A stretch of 64,000 nt of DNA from NCBI RefSeq assembly GCF_028372415.1, contig NC_092874.1, positions 61,937,865 through 62,001,864 of the forward strand, in the 5' to 3' direction. Below are positions 22,106 through 33,699 of this stretch, one piece after another. The stretch is from Notamacropus eugenii. Its lineage: Eukaryota > Chordata > Mammalia > Diprotodontia > Macropodidae. The first letter of the stretch is position 1. Every line of letters starts with the position of its first letter. The notes below the pieces were generated by a model, which worked only from the letters and a program-made list of their open reading frames with translations, was not told the DNA's origin and searched no databases. A program made the position numbers and the translations under genes.

Positions 22106-23739
22106 ATACACTGACCCTTCTCATATATATGAAGATCACTTGTGAATCATCTCTCAACCTTAATAAAAGGTCAATGAATGAAAACCAAATTTCTATGTAA
22201 AAAGAAAAGGTTTCTCTTCATAGTCTTATGTCAGACAGGGATATATTTTGACCAGACTACATTTTGACATTAGGAACTTCAGCACATTTTGTAGACATTC
22301 CATCTCTGAATAGAGCTGCTATTCAGGTCTAGTGGGAGGACAACACAGAAGGAATGTTTAGTTGTTTTAACTCCTTGGAGGAAGTGCTGAGTATTCTTTT
22401 CTTGAAACTCTGACTCATTAACTAGCATTCTTTCAGACTTCAGAGGCAACTTGATTTCCAACCTACTTGGCAAGAGATTTGCAATTACAGCCAATGACAA
22501 ATAAAAGGTTGATCCCTTTTTTAAAAAATCAGGCTAACACTAGTTGGTATAATTTATGCACAGTTAATGAATAGGGTTTTAAAATAGGCATGAAAGGATA
22601 GGATGGCCCTGGGTTGACCTAGAATTCTCTGGGGACCTGTCTGAAAATGGAAATAAAAGAGAAGTGATCAAAACTCCAAAAAACAAGTTTTTGCTATTCA
22701 AAAATGTCAAAAAAAATTGTGAAAGAGAAATTTTTTTAATGGGATGGGGCAAGGTAAGTTATTTTAAAAGCCTGGTCTTTATCATAGACCAAAAAATGAA
22801 TAAGTCAACAATATACTGTATATTCTTGTTTAGGTCCAGGGATCTCATTAGCATAAATTGTGGAGGTCTGTGGGAAATATGGAACAAGCTGCCATTGTTC
22901 TAAGGTTTTAAATTATTGTGGGTCTTGCCTCAACTAGACTCCCCAGAATTACTTACCCAGCACAGGTGTTATAATGTTACATTCCCTTGATTCCATTAGC
23001 CAAACTTCTATGTTTGCTGCCTATTCTCTGTGGCTCCTTTTCTTATACACTTACCTGAGTACTACCATTTAACGGGAAGGTTTGCACTGAGTTGCACTGC
23101 TTAGTGTGTAAAGAGCACACCTTGCCATTTCTTTACTGGCTTACTCCAGCTTGTTGGTACTTAGGCCTAGTGCTCCTAAGCTTCACTATTCTAAGCTGAG
23201 AGACAAGCCCTAGTTGGTGGGTGCTCCAGTAACATCTGTACAACTACCCAGATATGCCCAGATGAGTCTTGGAGTCATGGGATCATTGGGATGATTACTA
23301 GAGCAGAAAGGGCACATCGCTTTTATATGCATTCTCTCTCCAATAAATGACCATTTGGGCCTTGCATCATCAATTTCTTTAGCTCAGCATGACAGCTAAG
23401 TGCCTATCCAATCTATTATTATAGCTGACCCAGTAGGCATACACCTAATGCAAACTGTTATAATTTTTTATACAATGCATCCAAGAAAAACTAATGGGAC
23501 CAAAAAATACCATAATCCTGTTTTCTCTTAATTGCTTACGACTATCATTTTTCCCTTTTATAAGTACTACTACTAAAGAAGAGATATTTTATAGGCCCCA
23601 AAGGAGAACAGCTAGTCTTAGCTGTTATCAAACATTTGAGCATTAAAGAAAAATTAAAGAATCTATGTTTATTTAGCCAAAGAAAAGGTTAAATGTTTAT
23701 TGTCAGTGGCTGTGGTTGGACTACCCTCTTTGAAAAAGC
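22106..23739. other. No recognised feature
   Basis: 1.6 kb without an identifiable gene or repeat. Short ORFs here have no recognisable similarity. Confidence 0.4.
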
Positions 23740-24610
23740 AGGTAATTAGAGAAATGCAAATTAAAGTAATTCTGAGGTACCACCTCAGAACCATCAGATT
23801 GGCTAATATGACAGAAAAGGAAAATGATAAACATTGGAGAGGATGTAGGAGAATTGGGACACTAATGCACTGTTGGTAGGGTTATAAATTGATCCAACCT
23901 TTCTGGAAAGCAATTTGGAACCATGCCCAAAGGGCAATCACAATGTGCCTACTCTTTGATCCAGCAATACCACTGCTAGGTCTGTATTCCAAAGAGATTT
24001 TTTTTAAAAAAAAGGGAAAAAGGACCCACATAAACAAAAATATTTATAGCAGCTCTTTTATGGTGGCAAACAATTAGAAATCGAGGGGATGTCTATTAAT
24101 TGGGGAATGGTTGAACAAATTGTGGTATATGAATGTAATAGAATACTATTGGGCTGTAAGAAGTTGACAAGCAAGGTGATTTCAGAAAAGCCTAGAAAGA
24201 TTTTCATGAATTTGATGCAAGGTGAAGTGCAAAGAACCAAGAGAACATTGTACACAGTAACAGCAACATTACATGATCATCAACTATGAAGGACTTATCT
24301 ATTCTCAGCAATATAGTGATCCAGCACAATTCTAAAGATTCAGGATGAAAAATACTTCCAGAGAAAGAACTGGTGAAGTGTTATTACAGATTAAACCATA
24401 TTATTTTCACTTCATTTCTGTGGGTTTTTTTCTTTTTGTCTGTTTCTTTCATAACATGACTAAGATGGACATATGTTTTACATGATTGCACATACATAAC
24501 ATCAAATTGCTTACTGTCTTAGGGAGGGGAGAGGTGAGGAAAGGAGAAAATTAGCAAATCAAAAAAAATTTTTAATGAATGTTAAAATTTGTTTTTACAT
24601 GTCATTGAAA
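23740..24610 (+). mobile_element. L1 3' end
   Basis: Starts with the ORF2-end block GAGAAATGCAAATTAAAGTA and TTGGCTAATATGACAGAAAA, continues through CTTTGATCCAGCAATACCAC and TGGTATATGAATGTAATAGA, and ends in TTTTTACATGTCATTG plus an A-rich AATAAAAC tail. About 870 bp and the best L1 3' end in the window; coding broken. Confidence 0.85.
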
Positions 24611-24625
24611 AAAATAAAACACTAT

Positions 24626-24774
24626 TGGGGGCAGCTCGGTGGCTCAGTGAATAGACCACCAGTCCTGGAGTCAGGAGGACCTGAGTTCCAATCCAGCCTC
24701 AGATTCTTGACACTTATTAGCTGTGTGACCTTGGGCTTAACCCCAATTGCCTTGCCTTCCCCCTCCAAAAAACA
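24626..24774 (+). mobile_element. Marsupial SINE inserted in L1 tail
   Basis: GGGGGCAGCTCGGTGGCTCA head to CCCCAATTGCCTTGCC tail. Flanked by 15-bp direct repeats with one mismatch (24611-24625 and 24775-24789). An 8-bp piece of the CORE (CAAGTCAC) is missing. Confidence 0.9.
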
Positions 24775-24789
24775 AAAATAAAATACTAT

Positions 24790-25460
24790 GGAAAAGGCAG
24801 GTAATTATTTACCAGTTATCTTGGTTCTGAAGTTGCCTTTAAAACAAGTGGCCACTAAACTCTAATTGAGTTCAAGTCCTTCCTAAATTCTCAATGCAAT
24901 AAAGACAACACCAGGCTACCTTCTTGCTGGTGTTGACTTTTTCCCACTCCACTCCCTCCATTGATCATGATACTGGACTTGGGGTCTCAGAAATGTGGTG
25001 ACTGGAGCACCCAATAGCAGGTGAACAAAGAAAGGAAAGACGTGGGTGAGGGGATTAGATGGAAGATAGCAGGAGAAAAAGATATGATGAGGAGGGGCAG
25101 AACATCTGAAAGAAGACAGAATGGAGAGAGATGAGAGGAAAGAAAGAGAAGATATTGGCAAAGATGGTGGTGGCACCGCTGGAGGGCCAGTGCAGCAATA
25201 TGGAAAGGAGCAGATGAATACAGATGAGTAATTCGGCAGCACTGGCAAAAGGGAAAGAGAGAAGCTAACCATGGGGCACTGGGAGGCTTGAGATGGGGCA
25301 GAACATTGGGGCTACCAAAGTCCAGGCTGTCTAAGAAGGCAAGAAACTTGAAAAAATCTGAAAGACCTGAAAAAAAAATCCTAAACAGACCAAAGACCAA
25401 ACATAAGTACTATTTAAGCCATTTTCAGATATGGTTTGGATTTTATGGTAAATCAGCAAA
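24790..25460. other. No recognised feature; purine-rich middle
   Basis: 25010-25160 is rich in GGAA/GAGA on the plus strand. ORFs on the minus strand across it are low-complexity Ser/Pro/Leu and not credible genes. Confidence 0.4.
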
Positions 25461-25718
25461 TTAGATGGGTTGATCAACAATGTCCATGACCAATAACTCG
25501 GTTCGTTCAGTTCTAGTCCTAATGAGGCCAAAGCAGCGAAGTCGATCCTTATGTAAGCCAATTACCTTCATTCCATTCTGCGGACAGAGCACAGCCCTTT
25601 GTCCATTAAGCAAACTCATTTGAATGGTCATACAGGAGACAAAATGACAAGATGTGGAAGGTTCTGCCTCCATCACCACACCTAGAAAAATAGCTGAAAG
25701 TGCATGCCCTGCTGACAA
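25461..25718 (-). other. Exon-like ORF of unknown origin
   Basis: A minus-strand reading frame ends ...RTERTELLVMDIVDQPI and stop. It lacks an ATG near its start (the frame is open from a TTG at 25718 and a little beyond). The composition is protein-like rather than low complexity, with NGQRAVLCPQNGMKVIGLHK in the middle, and no repeat was recognised. Possible splice signals exist inside (TTTTTCTAG before GTGTGG; AATGAAG before GTAATT). I cannot assign a family. It could be a pseudogene fragment, a terminal exon, or chance. Confidence 0.2.
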
Positions 25719-25904
25719 TGAGTCAGATCCTATTTGTATGAGAAGAACACATCCTTATCAGGGTGAAGGCTGACTGGCCATCTAAGAGAGACGGCTAGGG
25801 AAGACAAATGAAATAGAAAAGAGGCATAAGGAGACAGTCACATCAGCTCCAAAAACCAGTGGCCCAGAAAATAGAATGAGATGCTACGAGATGCTAGTGT
25901 GCAG

Positions 25905-26350
25905 ATTGTCCCAAAATAGATTTCAGTTTCCCAGGATGGAACTTCATAGAGTGGTATAATGGAAAGAATCCTACAGGTAAGGTTCAACACGGGTTCAACT
26001 GCCAACCCATTACAATCTCTGTGGAACTGGACAAGTATTCTACTTTTAAGGGCCTCAGCATCTATCTGCAAAACAAAAGGATTGAACTAGATCAGGGGTG
26101 GGGAATCTGCAGCCTCAAGGCCATATGTGGCCCTCTAGGTCCTCAAGTTCAGGACTTTGACTGAATCCAAACTTCATAGAACAAATCCCCTTAATAAAAG
26201 GATTTGTTCTGTAAAACTTGAGCTTAGTCAAAAGGCTGCACCTAAGGACCTAGAAGACCACATGTGACCTCAAGGCCACAAGTTCCCCACTCCTAGACTA
26301 GATCATCTCTGAAGTTCACGCCAACTCCACATCTATGATTCTATAACCTA
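25905..26350 (+). repeat. MIR SINE split by palindromic MITE
   Basis: TAGAGTGGTATAATGGAAAG to GGATTGAACTAGATC on the left and ATCTCTGAAGTTCACGCCAA plus TCTATGATTCTAT on the right form one MIR, interrupted by 26094-26296. Confidence 0.7.
26094..26296. mobile_element. Palindromic MITE, copy 2, with 8-bp target duplication
   Basis: A 203-bp element whose halves are inverted repeats (AGGGGTGGGGAATCTG against AAGTTCCCCACTCCTAG), folding about position 26193. Direct repeats ACTAGATC at 26086-26093 and 26297-26304 flank it. An 8-bp duplication points to the hAT superfamily. Confidence 0.88.
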
Positions 26351-26511
26351 CAACTCCAGAAACTCCCAACAATGGCCAGAAATAGAAAGGTTCCTTTCTG
26401 CTCCAGAGAGGATCAATGATCCTTTCTTGATCAATGAGGAAAGAAGAAGGGATCATATATTCAAACAGAGACAAAGGATTTTAAGTAGATAACTGTTAGT
26501 AGTTTGGTAAA

Positions 26512-26762
26512 GGGCAGCTAGGTGGTATAGCGGATAGAGCTTTGGGTCTGGAATCATGAGGACTCATCTTCCTGAGTTCAAATCTGCCCTCAGATACTTA
26601 TTAATGTGTGTGATCCTGAGCAGGTCACTTAACCCTGTTTGCCTTGGTTTCCTCATCTGTAAGATGAAATGGAGAAGGAAATCACAAACCACTCCAGTTT
26701 CTTTGCCAAGAAAACCCTAAAGAGGTCATGAAGAGTCAGACACAATTGAACAACAACAAAGA
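26512..26762 (+). mobile_element. Full-length marsupial CORE-SINE (MAR1-like)
   Basis: AGGGCAGCTAGGTGGTATAG head, CACTTAACCCTGTTTGCCTT, TTTGCCAAGAAAACCCTAAA and GTCAGACACAATTGAACAAC tail. Confidence 0.92.
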
Positions 26763-26794
26763 TACTAGAAGTGTTTGTCCAGGGAGCAGGTGGG

Positions 26795-27015
26795 TAGTAA
26801 TATAACTATCATTTGTATAGTACTTTAAGAATGACAAAATGTATTACACATATTATCTCATTTTAGGCTTCACAAAAAGCCTAGAAGGTGAGGAAACTGA
26901 GGCAGATAGGTGTTAAATGACTTGTGCAGTCACATAGTAAGTTGTTTAAAGCTGGATCTGAATGTGGGTCTTCCTGAATCCAGGTCTATCCTTTTATCTA
27001 CTGTGCTTCCTATCA
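26795..27015 (-). mobile_element. CORE-SINE (minus)
   Basis: Reversed layout: CATTTGTATAGTACTTTAAG, AGGTGAGGAAACTGAGGCAG, TGACTTGTGCAGTCACATAG and ATCTACTGTGCTTCC. Confidence 0.8.
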
Positions 27016-27229
27016 TAGGCACAGTAGAAGCAATTTAAATTAAAGCTAGACAACTATATGAAAGAATTGGTTCTGATAGACTGACTAGTTTGGGCACTTT
27101 GGAAAAGGTAATCCAACAGATGACAACCTTCATAAGGGCAAGGAGTGTTTCTTTTTTGTCTTTATATGGCCAAGGACTGCTACAGTGCTTGGGATGAGGT
27201 AGGACCTAATAGAGTCTTGTTAAATACAG

Positions 27230-27345
27230 GAAGGAAGGAAGGAAGGAAGGAAGGAAGGAAGGAAGGAAGGAAGGAAGGAAGGAAGGAAGGAAGGAAGGAA
27301 GGAAGGAAGGAAGGAAGGAAGGAAGGAGGGAAGGAAGGAAGGAAA
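27230..27345. repeat. (GGAA)n microsatellite
   Basis: About 28 tandem AAGG/GGAA units, nearly pure, with one GGAGGG interruption near 27326. Confidence 0.99.
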
Positions 27346-28089
27346 GCAGAAAATAGATAAATTCACTGATTTTTCCTTTACCAGTAATTTTAAACCATCG
27401 GAAAAAAAATAGGATATTTTGTCTTTATATCCCCAGGGTCTAACAAATAGGAGGTACATAATGAATGCTTGTTGAATTGAATTGAAATAAATAGGTAAAG
27501 GAAGGATGTTGTTAGGGAGACTAAACATGGTAAACAGCAACCAGAATCTAATGAGCAATTCGAAGACACATCAAAAAAAAATGGCTTCTAATAAGGACAG
27601 GACAAGAAGTTCAATGGGGTGACTCTGTAGAGGAGCAGACTGATCATGGCAAATACAAACAACATGGGCAGATATTTATTGCGAATTTGCTTGAGGTCAA
27701 AGTCCTGACGATACATGGAAAGTTACCATTGCCCAGGCACAAAATGAATTTGTGCAGAAAATAGATGGGTGGAAATGTTTCTACTGAAGAAAAGTGCTGT
27801 GTTGTTCATTCATTAACACAGCTGGTAAATGTCTGAGGCCTCGGGAAGATGAGTCTTCCTGACTTTAGGTCTGGCACTCTATCCACTGCCCTACAGGAAA
27901 GTAGGGCAGAAATAAAGTCGTCACATTGAATGCCACATATATTCTTCATAGCTCCCAAATCTCAATGCATGGATCATTGTTCCCAATAAAAAGAAGAAAA
28001 GGGAAGAGAAAAGGGAGGAGAGAGCAAAGGCAGAAGAGAGGGAGAGAAGAAAAGTTTGGTGAGGGTTTTTTTTTTCTATCAAACACTGC
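27346..28089. other. Mostly unrecognised, one SINE fragment
   Basis: 27815-27895 reads as a reversed CORE-SINE piece (CTGAGGCCTCGGGAAGATGA, CACTCTATCCACTGCCC). The rest shows no gene or named repeat. Confidence 0.5.
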
Positions 28090-28270
28090 AGAAAAGAAAT
28101 GAGCTCAGGCTGGGTGTCAGGAATCCTGGGTCCAGTCCTCTTACTTGGTATATACCCTGGGGCAAATCATTCAATCTCTTGGGACTTCAATTTCCTTATC
28201 TATAAAGGAAAGATACTGGCCTAGATGATCTCTTTAAAGACCTTCCTTAAAGCTCTAGACTCCTGTGACC
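28090..28270 (+). repeat. MIR SINE
   Basis: TCCTGGGTCCAGTCCTCTTA, GGGGCAAATCATTCAATCTC and TGGCCTAGATGATCTCTTTA. Confidence 0.75.
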
Positions 28271-28937
28271 TAAAACAAAATTAGAAGCAATCCCCAGGCA
28301 TGTATGCGGTGGCTCCTCACTCAGCAGAGACTCAGAGACTATCTATGCCTGTAAAGATGTGGAAGGCAGACTTCTCTTCTTTCAGAATGACTCATCAAAT
28401 GGGAAAATGTGGAGCCTTGTCTGTGGTGTACCAAGCCTTTACAAACTGTGTAGTACATAATGTGCCCATTAGTACTAAGAATCTGGGGCAGGTAAGTGTT
28501 GCTCATGATTGACAATGTGAATAAAATGATTTGAGAAGGAATGAAATGAATGAAGCCATGTGGGAATGGAGAAAAGGCAGGGACAGAGCTTCTGTGCAAA
28601 GGTGCATTATCAGCTGAGGCAGAATATAGAGCTAGGCTTCCTAAAGCTTCATCTAATGACGGTATGCAAGTGAATTCTAATGAAACAGAACAGAGACATG
28701 GTATTTAAAAAAAAAAAAAAAAAAAAAGAGGAACTTTAAAAAAGTAAGACAGTAATCGTGTGAAATGGGCTTATTTTGTTTTTAAGAAATACCTAGCTTT
28801 GTGTCAGTCTCACCCACTGCACCTCACCCTCCCACATCTGGCAGATCTCAGGATATTCTGGTAGAGCCTCAAAAACCTGACCAGGAAAGGGTGGAGCCAG
28901 GAGAAAGTAAAAACAGCTTGCAACAAAAACTTAAAAT

Positions 28938-29112
28938 CAGGGGTTCTTAGATCCCTTTCGTGAAAGCCCAGCTACCCCTACTCAAATGATGTTTTTTTAA
29001 ATGCATAAAATAAAATACAGAAGATTAAAAAGGAAACCAATTATATTGAAATATAGTTATCAATGTTTTGTTTTTCAAAAACAGCTTCGCAGACCACAGG
29101 TAAGAACTCCTG
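28938..29112 (+). mobile_element. MITE, copy 3 of 5
   Basis: 175 bp with ends CAGGGGTTCTTAGATCC and GGTAAGAACTCCTG in inverted orientation. The interior contains AAATGCATAAAATAAAATAC and CCAATTATATTGAAATATAG, shared with 37757-37895. Confidence 0.75.
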
Positions 29113-29169
29113 GGAATGTGGGGTTTTGTGCTTGTTTGGGGGGAAAAAACTCACCTCTTCTTGGTTCCC

Positions 29170-29520
29170 CCTACTCTGATTAAGCATTATCTCCTACAAA
29201 GAGACCTTCCCTGATTTCTGCAGGAGTTAGCACCACCTGTCACCAAAATCACTTTGGATTTATTTTGTTTAGATTCTGTATTGACACATCTGTGAGCATG
29301 TTTATCCCCCAGGAGAACACAAACCCTGGAGAGCAAGGATTATCTCAATTTTGTATTTGCATTCCGAGCTTGTATTGGTCTGATCAGCCACGGCCAGACA
29401 CGCTGAAACTTCACTTTATCGTGGTGATGTCATTTTGGTCCTCTGAAAGCAAAGGGCAACAACCATCTACAAAAGTACCTTGCCTAGGGTCGATCCTTAA
29501 TAAATGTTTGTTGATTGACT
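29170..29520 (+). mobile_element. L2 3' end with SINE-tail insertion
   Basis: AGAGACCTTCCCTGATTTCT, CCTGGAGAGCAAGGATTATC and CTTAATAAATGTTTGTTGAT are the L2 3' end. Between them, about 29376-29477, lies a foreign piece ending TTTTGGTCCTCTGAAAGCAA then AGGGCAACAACC, the tail of another marsupial SINE. Confidence 0.75.
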
Positions 29521-29592
29521 CAATACACAGATTAGGTCTTAAAGTAAATGAAGTTGATTATAATAGAGAGATAAAGGCACTTCACACTTTCC

Positions 29593-29800
29593 AAGGTAGG
29601 TAGCTAAGTGGGAAAGTATACATCATTTAGAGTCAGAGGACCTGTGCTCAAATCCAAGCCCAAATCCCTTCCTACGTTTGTGACCTCTGACAAATCATTT
29701 AACCCCTTTCTGTCTCTGTTTACTTATCTATAAGTTGAGGAGATTGGAATAGATACTCTGAAGTCCCTTCTGGCTCTAAGGTTAATAATTCTGTAATCCT
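29593..29800 (+). repeat. MIR/CORE-SINE
   Basis: GTAGGTAGCTAAGTGGGAAA head and GTCCCTTCTGGCTCTAAGG end; core diverged. Confidence 0.65.
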
Positions 29801-29939
29801 GTAAAGAAGGTTGCCTGCATGTTTATGAGTAAGGGCTGATATTTGACAAGAGTGACGAATACCTCCATGCTGAGACCCCTAAAGGTTGGGTGAAGCAGGA
29901 GGGTGATGAAGTTCCAAGATCTCCTTCCACTTCAACGAA

Positions 29940-30490
29940 TTTAGGTATCCAATCCAATTTCAATTCCACAAGCATTTATTCAGGGCCTATTATATGGGCC
30001 AGGCACTGAGAATATAATGATAAAAATTAGACATTTCCTACCTTCAAGAAGCTTACATGATATTAGGAGTAAGATAAGTAAATGCAATGGTAACTGAAGT
30101 AACTATAAAATGCTGGGGAGGGGACTGGAAAAGGGATCAGGAATGCCTTCAAGGGGGAAACAGAATTAAATTCACTCTTGAAGGGAGCTAGGGATTCCAA
30201 GAGACCTAGGTGAAGAGAAAGGAGTATTCATATAAGGGTACCATATTAGAAGAAGGAAATATCATGATCTGGAAAGAAAAAGGAAGCCAGGAAAGTGCTG
30301 TGAAACCAGTCTGGGGAGATAGACTACAGTCAGATTATGAAGGTCTTTAAAAACCAATAGAAAACTTTGTGTGTTTTACTTGAGAGGCAAGAGAAAACCA
30401 CTGGAAGTTTCTTCGTTACAGGATAAAGAGTCTGCTCTGTGTTCTAGAAATGTTAATTTAGCAGTTACCTAGAGGAGAGACTAGAGATGG
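29940..30490 (-). mobile_element. L2 (minus)
   Basis: Reversed L2: AAGCATTTATTCAGGGCCTA, TACCTTCAAGAAGCTTACAT, TATGAAGGTCTTTAAAAACC and TGAGAGGCAAGAGAAAACCA follow the L2 order over 550 bp. Confidence 0.8.
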
Positions 30491-31211
30491 GAGAACCTTG
30501 TGGCATGCTTGAGGGGACATAACCTCAACTAAATGAAAGCTCTATGTCTCTTTCAGCATTAGTTTGATATTTTTAACTGCAGGAGATTTTGCTATTTAGA
30601 AAAGGGTTGGGGTTTTCTTTTAGATGAATAAAATCAAGGCAACTGTGACAAGAGAAACTGTCAGCTGGCAGAAATCTTTATAGACCAAACAGCTCTGATA
30701 AATTGGGGTCTGATAACATCTATAGGGAAGTAATACAGATAAATAATGCCAAGAATCATTCCCCAGAGGGAAAGTGACCGTAGGATATAATCACGCATTT
30801 TTCAAAGGAATTGTAAACTTTTTATTATCGTATGAAATATTGCTCCAAATTACTAATTGAAAAGAAATGCAAATCAAAACAACTCTGAGATTCTGCCTCA
30901 TAGTCAGTAAACTGGCAAATAGGGGAAAAGATAGGAATAGTCCATGTTGGAGGGGCTAGGGAAAGACAGGCACACTGATTCACTGTTGGTGGATGTATGA
31001 AGTGGTTTCAACCACTCTGGATACAATTTGGAATTATGCTAAGTGACAAAAATGTCCATATCCTTTGACTCTGGGATTCCACTATCAAATTAGGAGACAG
31101 CATTTGTAAACTAGAGCTTATTTGTAAAGGATTTAGCACAATGCCTGTTTACATAGGTGATTTATAAATATTTGTTCCCTTTCATCCTTTCTCCTTTTTC
31201 AAAATAACAGG

Positions 31212-31526
31212 CAGGGCAGCTAGATGGTGCAGTGGATAGAGCACCAGTGCAGGAGCCAGAAGGACCTGAGTTCAGATCTCACCTCAGACACATGACACTC
31301 ACTAGCTGCGTGACCTTGGGCAAGTCACTTAACCCCAATTGGTTCATTCTGGATCATCTCCAGTCATCCTGATAAATATCTGGTCACTGGATTCAGATGG
31401 CTCTGGAGGAGAAGTGAGGCTGGTGACCTGCACAGCCCTCCCTCACGCAAAACAAAGTCAAGTGCAGGTCATGTATCATTTCTCTGATGGCATGATCTTC
31501 TTCAGCAACGAAGGATGAACACACTC
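31212..31526 (+). mobile_element. Full-length long-tailed CORE-SINE with target duplication
   Basis: 315 bp from GCAGGGCAGCTAGATGGTGC to CAACGAAGGATGAACACACT. Flanked by perfect 10-bp direct repeats AAATAACAGG (31202-31211 and 31527-31536). It sits in L1-derived sequence, so it is younger than its host. Confidence 0.95.
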
Positions 31527-31667
31527 AAATAACAGGGATATACTCCATAGAAGTCAAAGATAGAAAGGTCTCATATACACCAAAATATTTATAGTAGAAA
31601 TTTTTAGTAGTAGCAAAGAATTAAAAACAAGTAGATGGGGAATGGTTAAGTAAATTGTGATACAAGA

Positions 31668-32158
31668 TCCATCAATCAATAAGTATTTATCAAGCACTTA
31701 TTTTATTAAGTATTTATTATGTGCTAGGCACTAAGGGTACGAGTATAAATAATGAAACAATCCCTACTCACAAAAAGCTTAGATTCCAAAAAGAAAGTGG
31801 AATGAAACATTATTATCTGATAAAAAATTACGAATATAAAGAATAAAGAATGTTTACAGAGAAACACATATGAATTGATGTATAAAGTTAATAGATTCAA
31901 AGAAATTAACAAATTCAAGGAAATAATGACTATAATTATGTAAACAGAAATAAAATAATGACAAATAAAGCTATGACTTAATAACCCAAAGAAGATGTTA
32001 ATAACAATAATAATAGCAAATACATATATATGTGTATATATGTGCACATATTTATACATATATACACACATATATACAACACCCAGTGCCAGGCACCATA
32101 CAAAGTGATTTACAAGTATTATCTCATTTGATCCTCACAGCATTGAGAAGGTACTGCC
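31668..32158 (-). repeat. L2 (minus), AT-rich tract and MIR (minus)
   Basis: 31668-31810 is a reversed L2 end (ATAAGTATTTATCAAGCACT, TGTGCTAGGCACTAAGGGTA). 32023-32079 is TA/CA-rich simple repeat. 32080-32158 is a reversed MIR end (CCAGTGCCAGGCACCATACA). Confidence 0.65.
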
Positions 32159-32897
32159 CCAATGGGGGAACTACTGGTTGGAACACTGCATATAATCTTA
32201 GGTTTTTTTCAATGTGTTGGTTAGTTTTGCTAAACTTTTTTCCTCTTGACTTCTTTATTATCAAGGGTCTCCTCTAGAGGAGGCAGTAGAATGAATCTAG
32301 TGGTAAATCATGAGTGATATAAAAATGTGACAATAACAATTCTTCAGAATAACAAAGCTGAAAGACTCATGATGGAAAATGCTATCCACATTCAGATGGA
32401 GCCTGAATGCAGATCGAAGCATGCTATTTTCTCTTTCTTTTGTTGTTTTTTGTTTTTTCTTTCTTATGGTTTTTCCCTTTTCTTGTGATTCTTCTTTCAC
32501 AACATGACTAATGCAGAAATATGTTAAATGTGATCATACATGTATAGCTTATATCAGATTGCTTGCTGTCTTGGGGAAGGGGGAAGGGAAAAGGATAAAT
32601 TTAAAACAAAATTGTATAAAAGCAAGGGTTGAAAACAAAAATTTAATTAATTAATTAAAAAAAATTTTTTTAAACCTGAATACATAATTACAGTGACCAA
32701 AGTTGATCCTAAAGAGAGATTAAAAACATGCAACTCCTACCCATCTTTGTCTTCAGGTTAGGGAGCTATGGTTATGGAATCACACATATTATCAAATTAG
32801 CCAGATGTTTTGCTTGGTTTTGCTGAACTTTTTTTTCTTTCTTTAATTCTTATTCTTTGTTACAGTGGATGCCTCTGGGTGGTAGAGGAAAATATCA

Positions 32898-32953
32898 TAC
32901 ATGAATACATACATACACATATACATACATACATACATACATACATACATACA
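32898..32953. repeat. (CATA)n microsatellite
   Basis: Tandem ATAC units within an L1 3' end. Confidence 0.95.
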
Positions 32954-33008
32954 TAGAAATGGAGATAACATGAAAAAAAGTTATCAATAAAATTTTTTAA
33001 AAAAAGGT

Positions 33009-33699
33009 TTTTCCCAACTTCATAGACTTAGTATTTGTCTTTATTTCCCTCCTCAATGTTTCATTACAGAGAATTCAATTATATATCCTATGACTGTGAA
33101 TTCCCAAAGAAATCCACTGATGGCATTCAGGTTTTAATGGTTGCTTTAAATTCTCACTCAATATTATTTTCTATTAATTTTTCTATGAGATTCCCATCAT
33201 TTTCCTAAAGCAGTGAGAAAAAAGTAAAAAGTTGACAAATGGGAACTTGTCAAATTCAAAAATGAACTATATATATGTAAAGGTAAGATTTTTACATATA
33301 ATTTTATTAAAAGTTAGAAAAGTTAGTGAATCATTTCAATTATAAAGTTGAAGAACACTAATTATGGTTAATTTTCTTCCCTTCTCCATCTTCGAGGATC
33401 TCCCATATAATTTATGAACCCAAGAACAGGACTGAGCTACAGCTAATTTTGTACTATTTCATTCTTCTTAAATATTATATCCTTTCTGTCATTTTATGGA
33501 AGTGAGAAATATGGAATCAATGATCCTTTGTATCTAAGAAGACTTGTCATCTGGTTTGGGAATTTTAAGTTAATATCATCTCTATCCCCGAGCTATTCTT
33601 TTCCTAACTTAGTTTTCCCACATGAATCATTAAGAGTAACCTGTATTCACATTAAGTTAATTTTAGTCAAAAGCTCATAAAAGTGGCACAAGGCAAGTA
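33009..33699. other. No recognised feature
   Basis: AT-rich; no ORF of note and no repeat family recognised. Confidence 0.4.

Larger units (their letters stand above)
30838..33008 (+). mobile_element. L1 3'-end block, interrupted by several insertions
   Basis: L1 pieces at 30838-31092 (AAAGAAATGCAAATCAAAAC), 31537-31668 (ATATTTATAGTAGAAATTTT), 32160-32650 (CAGATCGAAGCATGCTATTT, GACTAATGCAGAAATATG) and 32755-33008 (CTTTGTTACAGTGGATGCCT). They are interrupted by the SINE at 31212-31526, an L2 minus piece, an AT tract and a MIR. Two L1 copies are likely involved. Confidence 0.7.

Noticed and set aside
27145..27558. ORFs across the GGAA tract on both strands
   Set aside because: Repeats of Lys-Glu-Gly-Arg or Phe-Leu-Pro-Ser units from the tetranucleotide array.
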